DNA from: Stenogyne calaminthoides
Lineage: Eukaryota; Streptophyta; Magnoliopsida; Lamiales; Lamiaceae
Direction of reading: 5' to 3'
NCBI GenBank assembly: GCA_037126765.1
Contig: JBBCBC010000030.1
Coordinates: forward strand, 7,958,786-8,022,785
Length of the DNA stretch: 64,000 bases
Each line of letters begins with the position of its first letter. Position 1 is the stretch's first letter. Below, in pieces: positions 1 through 11,094 of the stretch. The position numbers and the translations under genes are program-made. The notes under the pieces were generated by a model. That model saw only the letters and a program-made list of their open reading frames with translations, was not told the DNA's origin and did no database searches.

Positions 1-2757
1 GTTTAAAATGAATTTACAAAATCATGTCATTTGAAATCTCTTCCTCTTTATCTCTTCCTCCCCCCTCCCTTCTCTCTTATCTCTTGATAATTCGTGATTT
101 TAATTTGAAATATATGCATTTTTATATTTATTATTTTCAAATTCATTCATTTTAAATCCTCCCTATTCAAACAGAGCCTGAGAAATGTTGACAAATTCTA
201 TGTGAAATGTGCCATTACACGGATTAAATCATGTGTGTACTTTTTCGTTCACTTCTCATTTACTCATAATCTTTACTCATTTTGATTTTGGAATAATACA
301 TAAATTCAAGATGGTATCACAAAAAAGTGCCTAAAAATGTTAAATATATATTTCAAACTTTGATATTGAAAAGAATGATATAAAACAGAATTCAGATAAA
401 TTCATGACCTTTTAAATGAATTAGAACATACCTTTCTAAAACTTTACAATTTGATAAATAAATAAATTATTTGTTGCAATTTAATGCACCAAACTAATTT
501 TTGGCGTCATTAAAGATTAAAGATGATATGATAAATATTTTTTATATTTTAGAGGTAAGAAGTTAAATGATAAATAAACAATTGGATAATTTGGATGCAC
601 TGGACTAATTTAGTGTTGTCATGTCATATTTAGTTATGCCGAAAATTTGATTGGTGCATTGAATTGAAATAAATATATTAGGTCATTTATTAAATTACAA
701 AATTTGAAAAAAATACGTTTAATTTAATTAATTAACACTCAATAGACCATATCAACTTTTATGCAATTATTAATCCTATAACAATGGATGCGGTAGAATT
801 TAAAAACAGCGAGTTAAGAAAAGAAAAAATAATCCAGTCATGCAAGTTATGGTTAATAAAATCATATATAAAACTATAAAATAAGTCCATGACCCATGTG
901 TATATTATTTGGTGAGATTAAATTTTGTGTAGTTGAACCTTGGTTTTGATTTTGGTCTAACGAGTATTGATTTCTAATTATAGTTATGCAAGTTCTTAAA
1001 TTTTTTTAAATTGATCCATTAACTTGTCATAGTAGGTGATTGGGCTGGTCATATTGGAGTTAAATTTTTTGTAGTCCAATAACTTACATCAATTTTGATT
1101 TTGGTCTCATAAGCATTGAGTTTTGATTATGGTGCAGTAAGTTTTAAAAAACTTTGAAATTAGTCCATTGCTACGGCAAGTGATTGAGCCAATCATACAT
1201 CAAGCCTGTAATTAATTTTTTTTTTTTCCTTTAATTTTGAAGTGTTACCTGAATTTTTAATCCTCATAGAAAACCTGGAATATTAAAAGACAAATCGGAG
1301 CGACTCAATTTACTGGCCCAAAAGCCGCCCCACTACTTATTTTTTCCCTAACCACAACTAAAACCTACCCGAATCAGAAAACCGAACTTGAAAACTAATT
1401 CTCTTCTCCATCAGAAATGTGATGGACAAAAATGTGAACAACTGACTTTCTCTTCTCCATCAGAAAAAAAAAAAAAAAAAAAACTAATTCTTAAACACTG
1501 ATCGATGATGAAGAAGAAGTTTAATCGAAGAAAAAGAAGGCACCATCGGTTCGAATTAGAAGAAAAAGAGGGCAAAATCGCATCAAGAAAAGTCAAAAAA
1601 TGTCATCCACCACATCGTTATCCGCTGCAAGAGTTAGGTATATGCTATTTTCTTGTGGAAATAATGTGTGTTTACACACACTTCTTAGACCTTTCATGGC
1701 ATGTGAAGACAATTTTCAAGAAATCTAATAGGATGAAAAATATGTAGGCTAGGTAGCGCTTCAAAAAACCCAACCCATGTGTATTAGAATTAAAAAGTAC
1801 AGGTGACGCTCCGAAATTAAAAATAAATAAATTGTGCAAGTGATTTATGATGAGACTCGGTCACATCTTTAAAGTGATTAATGGACCAAGTTCCAAATTT
1901 TGAAAACTTACATGACCATCACCAAAAAGTCAATACTTATTGGATTAAAATCAAAATCGATATATCGATATAATTAATTATGAGACAAAAAAATTTAATC
2001 ACAAACGTTAATTACACGCATTGTGTATGACCGACTCAATCACTTGTCTGCAGTAGGTTAATTAACCAATTTCCAAATTCTTTTGGAAACTTATAGTTAC
2101 ATAACCAAAAGTAAATTCTTATGGAACCAAAATCAAAATCGATATAAATTATTAGATTATAAAAAAATTAATCCTTTATATGCATGTCAATTTAATATAT
2201 ATGGTTTTCATGGTCGGTTGGAAAATTTTCGCCTCATCTAAAATGTTCGAATTGTAGGTGTGATATTAATTATCGAACTCGAGCGTGGGTTTTAGTCGAA
2301 AAGTTCGATCTGTTAAAAATTATGTTTTATACTATGAAATTAATATCATTTTATCTTATAAATTAATACTTATAACATTTAATCTTTATGATATTAATTT
2401 ATTTATAATTATAATGGTATAATTTGATAAATATACGTAAAAGAAATATCCATGGTACTCATATAAGGCCAAATTTGTTATTACAATTAAGTTACATTGA
2501 CATGAATGTCGTGTCTGGAATTTATGAAGCAGTGTTATTTTCATGCTACAACTACAAGCCTACAAGTTGTAAAACCCTTCATTGACTTTCAAGTCATTTT
2601 CAGTGTAGACCTGTGGATCAATCATGCTTCTGAAATGTTATATACTACCAAAATTGACCAAGATTGCGTTTAGATGAATGAATTTGAAATCTGTGGATTT
2701 CACACACAAATTATTACTCTCTCCTTAAATGATTTTACAAATACTTCGATTTGAGTA
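1..2757 (+). repeat. Array unit 1
   Basis: Full-length copy. The unit boundary is arbitrary because the window begins inside the junction MITE. It contains the promoter-like block near 1310-1500, a run of about 19 A at 1465-1483, and the possible first exon 1600-1637. The rest is AT-rich, with several partial inverted repeats and no other gene. Confidence 0.9.
1310..1637 (+). promoter_or_regulatory. Promoter-like block, 5' UTR and possible first exon, copy 1
   Basis: A GGCCCA site (reverse of TGGGCC, site II/TCP type) at 1315-1320 is followed by a CCCTAA telo-box-like motif near 1347. The sequence AACTGACTTTCTCTTC and the nearby TTCTCTTCTCCATCAGAAA appear as an imperfect pair around the poly-A run. 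A purine-rich leader leads to ATG at 1600. A 38-nt reading frame (MSSTTSLSAARV plus two bases) ends at GTTAG|GTATAT, a good 5' splice site, at 1637. Site II plus telo-box pairing is typical of housekeeping plant promoters. That this is a captured promoter and exon 1 is inference; I do not recognise the protein. Confidence 0.4.
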
Positions 2758-2930
2758 GTTTAAAATGAATTTACAAAATCACGCGTTTCAAATCTCTTCC
2801 TTTTATCTCTTCCTCCCCCCTTTCTCTTATCTCTTGATAATTAAATGATTTTAATTTGAAATATATGCATTTTTATATTTATTATTTTCAAATTCATTCA
2901 TTTTAAATCCTCCCTATTCAAACAGAGCCT
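2664..2930. mobile_element. MITE-like inverted-repeat segment at unit 1/2 junction
   Basis: The left end reads TTGCGTTTAGATGAATGAAT and the right end, reverse-complemented, reads GGCTCTGTTTGAATAGGGAG followed by GATTTAAAATGAATGAATTT. The two arms share the ATGAATGAATTTGAAA core. No convincing TSD was found. The same segment recurs at 5414-5678 and 8154-8425, and its right part opens the window (1-178). Confidence 0.5.
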
Positions 2931-5503
2931 GAGAAATGTTGACAAATTCTATGTGAAATGTGCCATTACACGGATTAAATCATGTGTGTACTTTTTCGTT
3001 CACTTCTCATTTACTCATAATCTTTACTCATTTTGATTTTGGAATAATACATAAATTCAAGATGGTATCACAAAAAAGTGCCTAAAAATGTTAAATATAT
3101 ATTTCAAACTTTGATATTGAAAAGAATGATATAAAACAGAATTCAGATAAATTCATGACCTTTTAAATGAATTAGAACATACCTTTCTAAAACTTTACAA
3201 TTTGATAAATAAATAAATTATTTGTTGCAATTTAATGCACCAAACTAATTTTTTAGCGTCATTAAAGATTAAAGATGATATGATAAATATTTTTTATATT
3301 TTAGAGGTAAGAAGTTAAATGATAAATAAACAATTGGATAATTTGGATGCACTGGACTAATTTAGTGTTGTCATGTCATATTTAGTTATGCCGAAAATTT
3401 GATTGGTGCATTGAATTGAAATAAATATATTAGGTCATTTATTAAATTACAAAATTTGAAAAAAAATACGTTTAATTTAATTAATTAACACTCAATAGAC
3501 CATATCAACTTTTATGCAATTATTAATCCTATAACAATGGATGCGGTAGAATTTAAAAACAGCGAGTTAAGAAAAAGAAAAATAATCCAGTCATGCAAGT
3601 TATGGTTAATAAAATCATATATAAAACTATAAAATAAGTCCATGACCCATGTGTATATTATTTGGTGAGATTAAATTTTGTGTAGTTGAACCTTGGTTTT
3701 GATTTTGGTCTAACGAGTATTGATTTCTAATTATAGTTATGCAAGTTCTTAAATTTTTTAAATTGATCCATTAACTTGTCATAGTAGGTGATTGGGCTGG
3801 TCATATTGGAGTTAAATTTTTGTAGTCCAATAACTTACATCAATTTTGATTTTGGTCTCATAAGCATTGAGTTTTGATTATGGTGCAGTAAGTTTTAAAA
3901 AAACTTTGAAATTAGTCCATTGCTACGGCAAGTGATTGAGCCAATCATACATCAAGCCTGTAATTAATTTTTTTTTCCTTTAATTTTGAAGTGTTACCTG
4001 AATTTTTTAATCCTCATAGAAAACCTGGAATATTAAAAAGACAAATCGGAGCGACTCAATTTACTGGCCCAAAAGCCGCCCCACTACTTATTTTTTTTTC
4101 CTAACCACAACTAAAACCTACCCGAATCAGAAAACCGAACTTGAAAACTAATTCTCTTCTCCATCAGAAATGTGATGGACAAAAATGTGAACAACTGACT
4201 TTCTCTTCTCCATCAGAAAAAAAAAAAAAAAACTAATTCTTAAACACTGATCGATGATGAAGAAGAAGTTTAATCGAAGAAAAAGAAGGCACCATCGGTT
4301 CGAATTAGAAGAAAAAGAGGGCAAAATCGCATCAAGAAAAGTCAAAAAAATGTCATCCACCACATCGTTATCCGCTGCAAGAGTTAGGTATATGCTATTT
4401 TCTTGTGGAAATAATGTGTGTTTACACACACTTCTTAGACCTTTCATGGCATGTGAAGACAATTTTCAAGAAATCTAATAGGATGAAAAATATGTAGGCT
4501 AGGTAGCGCTTCAAAAAACCCAACCCATGTGTATTAGAATTAAAAAGACTGGTAATGACTTGAAATTAAAATAAATAAATTGTGCACGTGATTTATGATG
4601 ACTTCGGTCACATCTTTAAGCAGATTAATGGACCAAGTTCCAAATTTTGAAAACTTACATGACCATCACCAAAAGTCAATACTTATTGGACTAAAATCAA
4701 AATCGATATATCAATATAATTAATTATGAGACAAAAAAAATTTAATCACAAACGTTAATTACACGCATTGTGTATGACCGACTCAATCACTTGTCTGCGA
4801 TGGGTTAATTAACCAATTTCCAAATTCTTTTGGAAACTTATAGTTACATAACCAAAAAGTAAATTCTTATGGAACCAAAATCAAAATCGATATAAATTAT
4901 TAGATTATAAAAAATTTAATCCTTTATATGCATGTCAATTTAATATATATGGTTTTTCATGGTCGGTGGAAAATTTTAAATCCATCTAAATGTTCGAACT
5001 TGTAGGTGTGATATTAATTATCGAACTCGAACGTGGGTTTGAAATCAAGAAAGTTAAATCTGTGAAAAATTATGTTTTTATACTTATGAAATTAATATCA
5101 TTTCTCTTATAAATTAATACTTATAACATTTAATCTTTATGATATTAATTTATTTATAATTATAATGGTATAATTTGATAAATATACGTAAAAGAAATAT
5201 CCATGGTACTCATATAAGGCCAAATTTGTTATTACAATTAAGTTACATTGACATGAATGTCGTGTCTGGAATTTATGAAGCAGTGTTATTTTCATGCTAC
5301 AACTACAAGCCTACAAGTTGTAAAACCCTTCATTGACTTTCAAGTCATTTTCAGTGTAGACCTGTGGATCAATCATGCTTCTGAAATGTTATATACTACC
5401 AAAATTGACCAAGATTGCGTTTAGATGAATGAATTTGAAATCATGGATTTAACACACAAATTATTACTTTCCTTAAATGATTTTACAAATCTTGATTTGA
5501 GTA
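2758..5503 (+). repeat. Array unit 2
   Basis: Full-length copy, 2746 bp. It matches unit 1 throughout, with scattered indels. It differs in stretches near 4550-4620 and 4970-5060, where several short blocks (often those with CG in unit 1) are replaced by AT-rich triplets. Confidence 0.9.
4060..4387 (+). promoter_or_regulatory. Promoter-like block, 5' UTR and possible first exon, copy 2
   Basis: Same arrangement as copy 1: GGCCCA, CCCTAA-type motif, poly-A run, purine-rich leader, ATG at 4350. The frame and splice-like GTTAG|GTATAT end at 4387 are conserved exactly. In this copy the poly-K leader is in frame with the ATG because of one extra A before it. Confidence 0.4.
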
Positions 5504-5678
5504 GTTTAAAATGAATTTACAAAATCACGTCCATTCAAATCTCTTCCTCTTTATCTCTTCCTCCCCCCCTTCTCTCTTATCTCTTGATAATTCGTGATTT
5601 TAATTTGAAATATATGCATTTTTATATTTATTATTTTCAAATTCATTCATTTTAAATCCTCCCTATTCAAACAGAGCC
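5414..5678. mobile_element. MITE-like segment at unit 2/3 junction
   Basis: Second copy of the segment described at 2664-2930, with the same arms and no TSD that I can see. Confidence 0.45.
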
Positions 5679-8247
5679 TGAGAAATGTTGACAAATTCTA
5701 TGTGAAATGTGCCATTACACGGATTAAATCATGTGTGTACTTTTTCGTTCACTTCTCATTTACTCATAATCTTTACTCATTTTGATTTTGGAATAATACA
5801 TAAATTCAAGATGGTATCACAAAAAAGTGCCTAAAAATGTTAAATATATATTTCAAACTTTGATATTGAAAAGAATGATATAAAACAGAATTCAGATAAA
5901 TTCATGACCTTTTAAATGAATTAGAACATACCTTTCTAAAACTTTACAATTTGATAAATAAATAAATTATTTGTTGCAATTTAATGCACCAAACTAATTT
6001 TTGGCGTCATTAAAGATTAAAGATGATATGATAAATATTTTTTATATTTTAGAGGTAAGAAGTTAAATGATAAATAAACAATTGGATAATTTGGATGCAC
6101 TGGACTAATTTAGTGTTGTCATGTCATATTTAGTTATGCCGAAAATTTGATTGGTGCATTGAATTGAAATAAATATATTAGGTCATTTATTAAATTACAA
6201 AATTTGAAAAAATACGTTTAATTTAATTAATTAACACTCAATAGACCATATCAACTTTTATGCAATTATTAATCCTATAACAATGGATGCGGTAGAATTT
6301 AAAAACAGCGAGTTAAGAAAAAGAAAAATAATCCAGTCATGCAAGTTATGGTTAATAAAATCATATATAAAACTATAAAATAAGTCCATGACCCATGTGT
6401 ATATTATTTGGTGAGATTAAATTTTGTGTAGTTGAACCTTGGTTTTGATTTTGGTCTAACGAGTATTGATTTCTAATTATAGTTATGCAAGTTCTTAAAT
6501 TTTTTAAATTGATCCATTAACTTGTCATAGTAGGTGATTGGGCTGGTCATATTGGAGTTAAATTTTTTTTATAGTCCAAGAATTTACATCAATTTTGATT
6601 TTGGTCTCATAAGCATTGAGTTTTGATTATGGTGCAGTAAGTTTTAAAAAACTTTGAAATTAGTCCATTGCTACGGCAAGTGATTGAGCCAATCATACAT
6701 CAAGCCTGTAATTAATTTTTTTTCCTTTAATTTTGAAGTGTTACCTGAATTTTTTAATCCTCATAGAAAACCTGGAATATTAAAAGACAAATCGGAGCGA
6801 CTCAATTTACTGGCCCAAAAGCCGCCCCACTACTTATTTTTTCCCTAACCACAACTAAAACCTACCCGAATCAGAAAACCGAACTTGAAAACTAATTCTC
6901 TTCTCCATCAGAAATGTGATGGACAAAAATGTGAACAACTGACTTTCTCTTCTCCATCAGAAAAAAAAAAAAAAACTAATTCTTAAACACTGATCGATGA
7001 TGAAGAAGAAGTTTAATCGAAGAAAAAGAAGGCATCATCGGTTCGAATTAGAAGAAAAAGAGGGCAAAATCGCATCAAAAAAAGTAAAAAAATGTCATCC
7101 ACCACATCGTTATCCGCTGCAAGAGTTAGGTATATGCTATTTTTCTTGTGGAAATAATGTGTGTTACACACACTTCTTAGACCTTTCATGGCATGTGAAG
7201 ACAATTTTCAAGAAATCTAATAGGATGAAAAATATGTAGGCTAGGTAGCGCTTCAAAAAACCCAACCCATGTGTATTAGAATTAAAAAGTACAAGTGACG
7301 CTTCGAAATTAAAAATAAATAAATTGTGCACGTGATTTATGACAGACTCGGTCACATGCTGTAGCAGATTAATGGACCAAGTTCCAAATTTTGAAAACTT
7401 ACATGACCATCACCAAAAGTCAATACTTATTGGACTAAAATCAAAATCGATATATCAATATAATTAATTATGAGACAAAAAAAATTTAATCACAAACGTT
7501 AATTACACGCATTGTGTATGACCGACTCAATCACTTGCTGCAGTAGGTTAATTAACCAATTTCCAAATTCTTTTGGAAACTTATAGTTACATAACCAAAA
7601 GTAAATTCTTATGGAACCAAAATCAAAATCGATATAAATTATTAGATTATAAAAAATTTAATCCTTTATATGCATGTCAATTTAATATATATGGTTTTCA
7701 TGGTCGGTGGAAAATTTTCGTCTCATCTAAATGTTCGAACTTGTAGGTGTGATATTAATTATCGAACTCAGAACGTGGGTTTGAGTCTGAAAGTTCTGAT
7801 ACCATGAAAAATTATGTTTTATACTATGAAATTAATATCATTTCTCTTATAAATTAATACTTATAACATTTAATGCTATGATATTAATTTATTTATAATT
7901 ATAATGGTATAATTTGATAAATATACGTAAAAGAAATATCCATGGTACTCATATAAGGCCAAATTTGTTATTACAATTAAGTTACATTGACATGAATGTC
8001 GTGTCTGGAATTTATGAAGCAGTGTTATTTTCATGCTACAACTACAAGCCTACAAGTTGTAAAACCCTTCATTGACTTTCAAGTCATTTTCAGTGTAGAC
8101 CTGTGGATCAATCATGCTTCTGAAATGTTATATACTACCAAAATTGACCAAGATTGCGTTTAGATGAATGAATTTGAAATCAGTGGATTTCACACACAAA
8201 TTATTACTCTCTCCTTAAATGATTTTACAAATACTTCGATTTGAGTA
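5504..8247 (+). repeat. Array unit 3
   Basis: Full-length copy, 2744 bp, nearly identical to units 1 and 2. Around 7790-7805 it has a TCTGATACCATG variant where the others differ. Confidence 0.9.
6803..7129 (+). promoter_or_regulatory. Promoter-like block, 5' UTR and possible first exon, copy 3
   Basis: Third copy: GGCCCA near 6812, the paired CTTCTCCATCAG motif, poly-A run, ATG at 7092 and the splice-like site after 7129. The 38-nt frame is unchanged, so it has not been disrupted since the units multiplied. Confidence 0.4.
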
Positions 8248-8425
8248 GTTTAAAATGAATTCTACAAAATCACGCGTTTGAAATCTCTTCCTTTTATCTC
8301 TTCCTCCCCCTAAAAGCCTCTTTATCTCTTGATAATTCGTGATTTTAATTTGAAATATATCGTTTTTTATATTTATTATTTTCAAATTCATTCATTTTAA
8401 ATCCTCCCTATTCAAAAACAGAGCC
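8154..8425. mobile_element. MITE-like segment at unit 3/4 junction
   Basis: Third full copy of the segment described at 2664-2930. It has a few local changes around 8310-8320 (a TAAAAGCC stretch replacing pyrimidines). Confidence 0.45.
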
Positions 8426-9289
8426 TGAGAAATGTTGACAAATTCTATGTGAAATGTGCCATTACACGGATTAAATCATGTGTGTACTTTTTTCGTTCAC
8501 TTCTCATTTACTCATAATCTTTACTCATTTTGATTTTGGAATAATACATAAATTCAAGATGGTATCACAAAAAAAGTGCCTAAAAATGTTAAATATATAT
8601 TTCAAACTTTGATATTGAAAAAGAATGATATAAAACAGAATTCAGATAAATTCATGACCTTTTAAATGAATTAGAACATACCTTTCTAAAACTTTACAAT
8701 TTGATAAATAAATAAATTATTTGTTGCAATTTAATGCACCAAACTAATTTTTGGCGTCATTAAAGATTAAAGATGATATGATAAATATTTTTTATATTTT
8801 AGAGGTAAGAAGTTAAATGATAAATAAACAATTGGATAATTTGGATGCACTGGACTAATTTAGTGTTGTCATGTCATATTTAGTTATGCCGAAAATTTGA
8901 TTGGTGCATTGAATTGAAATAAATATATTAGGTCATTTATTAAATTACAAAATTTGAAAAAAATACGTTTAATTTAATTAATTAACACTCAATAGACCAT
9001 ATCAACTTTTATGCAATTATTAATCCTATAACAATGGATGCGGTAGAATTTAAAAACAGCGAGTTAAGAAAAAGAAAAATAATCCAGTCATGCAAGTTAT
9101 GGTTAATAAAATCATATATAAAACTATAAAATAAGTCCATGACCCATGTGTATATTATTTGGTGAGATTAAATTTTGTGTAGTTGAACCTTGGTTTTGAT
9201 TTTGGTCTAACGAGTATTGATTTCTAATTATAGTTATGCAAGTTCTTAAATTTTTTTAAATTGATCCATTAACCTGTCATAGTAGGTGA
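8248..9289 (+). repeat. Array unit 4, truncated
   Basis: First ~1042 bp of the unit. It ends within the CATAGTAGGTGA sequence that continues as TTGGGCTGGTC in the full units. The promoter-like block of this unit is therefore missing. Confidence 0.9.
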
Positions 9290-9290
9290 A

Positions 9291-9445
9291 TGTGAATGTG
9301 AGGCTCAAATTTCATACAGTTTAGCCGTGATAAACGACTCTACCGACTACCCATTAACGTTGATTTTTCCCTCCGAACCCCACCACCGCTGGCAATTTAC
9401 CCATTTTACTACTTTTAACAGTTTTTGTGAATTCCGTGGAAAGAA
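9291..9445 (-). promoter_or_regulatory. Relic of an S-RLK upstream region
   Basis: The block GTGAGGCTCAAATTTC, then CGTGATAAACGACTCTACC, then a CC-rich stretch, then AATTTACCCATTTTAC matches the region just upstream of the intact S-RLK (about 43885-44005). A shorter match lies upstream of the third gene (about 63064). The S-RLK that should lie to its left is absent; the tandem array sits there instead. Confidence 0.6.
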
Positions 9446-9552
9446 AAAAAAAAAAAACAGCTATTGCGGACGAAAACCCCCTTTCTAAACACACTCTATA
9501 TTGAACACTCAAAGCCTCTTACCGTTTCGGTGAAAATTGGGTTTGATGCGGG

Positions 9553-9660
9553 AGTTTAGTTGATGCGTGGAAAGTGTTTGATGAAATGCCTAAGAGAGTA
9601 TCCATTGCTTATGAAGAAGATTGCTCAGAGATGGTGGACAAAAAATGGAAACGGGTTTGC
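9553..9660 (+). pseudogene. PPR-protein relic, module 0
   Basis: One frame reads SLVDAWKVFDEMPKR, a pentatricopeptide-repeat signature (…DA.KVFDEMP.R). It aligns with the clearer relic at 44736-44860, and the flanking nucleotides (AAAGCCTCTTA) also align. Only about one repeat survives, without start or stop context. It is a duplicated fragment, not a gene. Confidence 0.55.
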
Positions 9661-10071
9661 AGCTGACAAGACCCGGCACCTTCTTTGCAGGGGATCTAGT
9701 ATTTATAGCAAGAGATAATTAACATTATTGTCTTGCTTAATTATAGGATTTGTATTTAATTTATTCCCTTTATATTTGATTGTGTTTATTTCTTAAGATA
9801 GGATTGATCAAAGTTGTACATACATATGATGCTGTCCTAGCACACATAATGATTCATTGAAAATATTATTATAACTTTACAAGTATATTGTATTATATAT
9901 CACCGTGTTATACAGTAAATTCATATAGATTTATATATGCAGTAAATTGATATTGATTTATATAGTAGTGTGTTTTTAGCTAAATAGCACATCACAGCTT
10001 ACGTGTTCCCAAAATTGCAGTACTAAAAAAATAATTAGAGTTTTCATACCAAAACATCCCGAAAAGGATAT
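9661..10071. other. AT-rich spacer
   Basis: No gene recognised. The right edge (about 10034-10071, GTTTTCATACCAAAACATCC) is shared with 38847-38880, a marker of the duplicated S-RLK module. Confidence 0.5.
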
Positions 10072-10086
10072 TGACAAGCAGCAAAA

Positions 10087-10112
10087 ACTTGTATGCAATA
10101 TTGCATACAAGT
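10087..10112. repeat. Perfect 26-bp palindrome
   Basis: The 13-base arm ACTTGTATGCAAT is followed directly by its exact reverse complement. It lies just inside the left end of the 10080-11070 element and probably belongs to its terminal structure. Confidence 0.85.
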
Positions 10113-10399
10113 CATATATGCAATTAGAGGTTAATTGGGTTTTATTTTTTCTTTTCTCGCGGGCCGGGCAGGGCTTCTTCTTCCTCACGTCGCGCAATCA
10201 CCAGATTTATTCAATTTGGATTTTCACGCTGCTTCTTCAGGTTTTTTCTTCTCTTCTCTTGTTCTTCTTTTTCTTTTTTCTCTTCCATATTCTTCTCTAT
10301 TTCTCCGGTTTCTCACAAATTTACATGTTCTCCTGTACTCTTCTCACACTGTTCTTTAAATTTATAATCTTGAACTGAGGATTTTATTTCGCGCTTATA

Positions 10400-10810
10400 C
10401 TGATTTTTGTTCATGTAATAACACTCGTTTGTTCATAGGGTAACACTCTTTTGTTCATGTAGTAACACATCAAGTTGTTCTTTAAATCTGTAATTTTGGA
10501 CTGAGGATATCTTTTCGCGCTTGTACTGGTTTTGTTCATGTGGTAACACATTTTTCTTCATAGAGTAACATTTTTGTTCATGTAGTAACACATGTTTTTT
10601 AGTAATATGTAACATTGTACACATGTCGTCGTGATACTAAATGAATACTCATGTGTTACCATATGAACAATAATGTGTTACCATATAATAATGTTTTTTT
10701 TTTTAAAATGATAATGTAATTTTTATTTCACGTAGTAACACATTTCGTTTCTATAAGTATCACATTTTATTCATGTAGTAACACATAAAAAATATATTTT
10801 TAAAAATTAT
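10400..10810. repeat. Degenerate minisatellite
   Basis: The motif TTGTTCATGTAGTAACACA and variants (…CATAGGGTAACAC…, …CATGTGGTAACAC…) recur many times at irregular 20-40-bp spacing. It lies inside the 10080-11070 element. The long antisense frames here are by-products of the repeat. Confidence 0.75.
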
Positions 10811-10814
10811 GTGC

Positions 10815-10885
10815 TCAACAGGAATTGAATCTGCGACCAAATACATTAATAGCAGACCTAAACCACTAAGTTACAACACATGTGT
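10815..10885 (-). repeat. tRNA-derived SINE-like promoter remnant
   Basis: On the minus strand, AACTTAGTGGTTTAGG resembles an RNA polymerase III A box. It is followed about 30 bases later by GGTCGCAGATTCAATTCC, which resembles a B box. Spacing and order fit a tRNA-derived SINE head. No cloverleaf, tail or TSD was identified, so this is tentative. A B-box-like match by chance is possible. Confidence 0.35.
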
Positions 10886-11094
10886 TAAATATATCATTCT
10901 ATAAATATACATGTGTTCGTCCAACCCACAACTCACAACCCTGCCCGCCCACGCCTTGACCGCGCCCGACTCGACCCGTGCAATGATGACCCACAAATTT
11001 TAAGCCAAATTGCTTTAATTGTGATGTATTGCACATAACACTAGTGTGCAATATTTCACACAAGACCTTCTGACAAGCTATTGATCATGTGGTG

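Larger units (their letters stand above)
1..9289. repeat. Tandem array of a ~2.75-kb unit
   Basis: The same sequence recurs head to tail with starts at 1, 2758, 5504 and 8248 (period 2757, 2746, 2744). It stops abruptly near 9289, where S-RLK promoter-like sequence takes over. The window opens inside the array, so its true size is unknown. Copies are nearly identical by eye. Differences are mainly homopolymer lengths and a few clustered positions. Each full unit holds a promoter-like block, a poly-A run and a short possible first exon. A MITE-like inverted-repeat segment spans each unit junction. This is much longer than a typical satellite monomer and looks more like a segmental tandem duplication. 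Confidence 0.93.
10080..11070. mobile_element. Non-autonomous DNA transposon-like element
   Basis: The segment is bracketed by the 8-bp direct repeat TGACAAGC (10072-10079 and 11071-11078). It interrupts sequence that is continuous at 38877-38885. Ends are imperfect inverted repeats (CTTGTATGCAATATTGCATAC against CTTGTGTGAAATATTGCACAC). Each arm also has a GC-rich GGGC(C/G)GGGCAGGG block (about 10160 and 10940). It encodes no transposase. An 8-bp TSD suggests hAT; a MULE is the alternative. Confidence 0.6.

Noticed and set aside
1505..1747. Lys/Arg-rich frame starting MMKKKFNRRKRRHH in each array unit
   Set aside because: It is the purine-rich leader read through; its end differs between copies because of indels. 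The shorter 38-nt frame after it is the better, but still unproven, exon candidate.
1411..4462. Minus-strand Phe-rich frames in the array
   Set aside because: These are read-through of the poly-A run and the purine-rich leader on the other strand.
7785..7810. TCTGATACCATG as a reverse primer-binding site in array unit 3
   Set aside because: It resembles TGGTATCAGA, but no LTR lies beside it and the other units lack it.
10118..10378. Phe/Leu-rich frames that could be a small membrane protein
   Set aside because: They come from a pyrimidine-rich stretch within a DNA transposon-like element; no conserved features.
10400..10810. CRISPR-like array
   Set aside because: Repeats are short, degenerate and irregularly spaced, in a plant nuclear setting with no cas genes.
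10815..10885. A functional tRNA gene
   Set aside because: A/B-box-like motifs are present, but no cloverleaf can be drawn; kept only as SINE-like.
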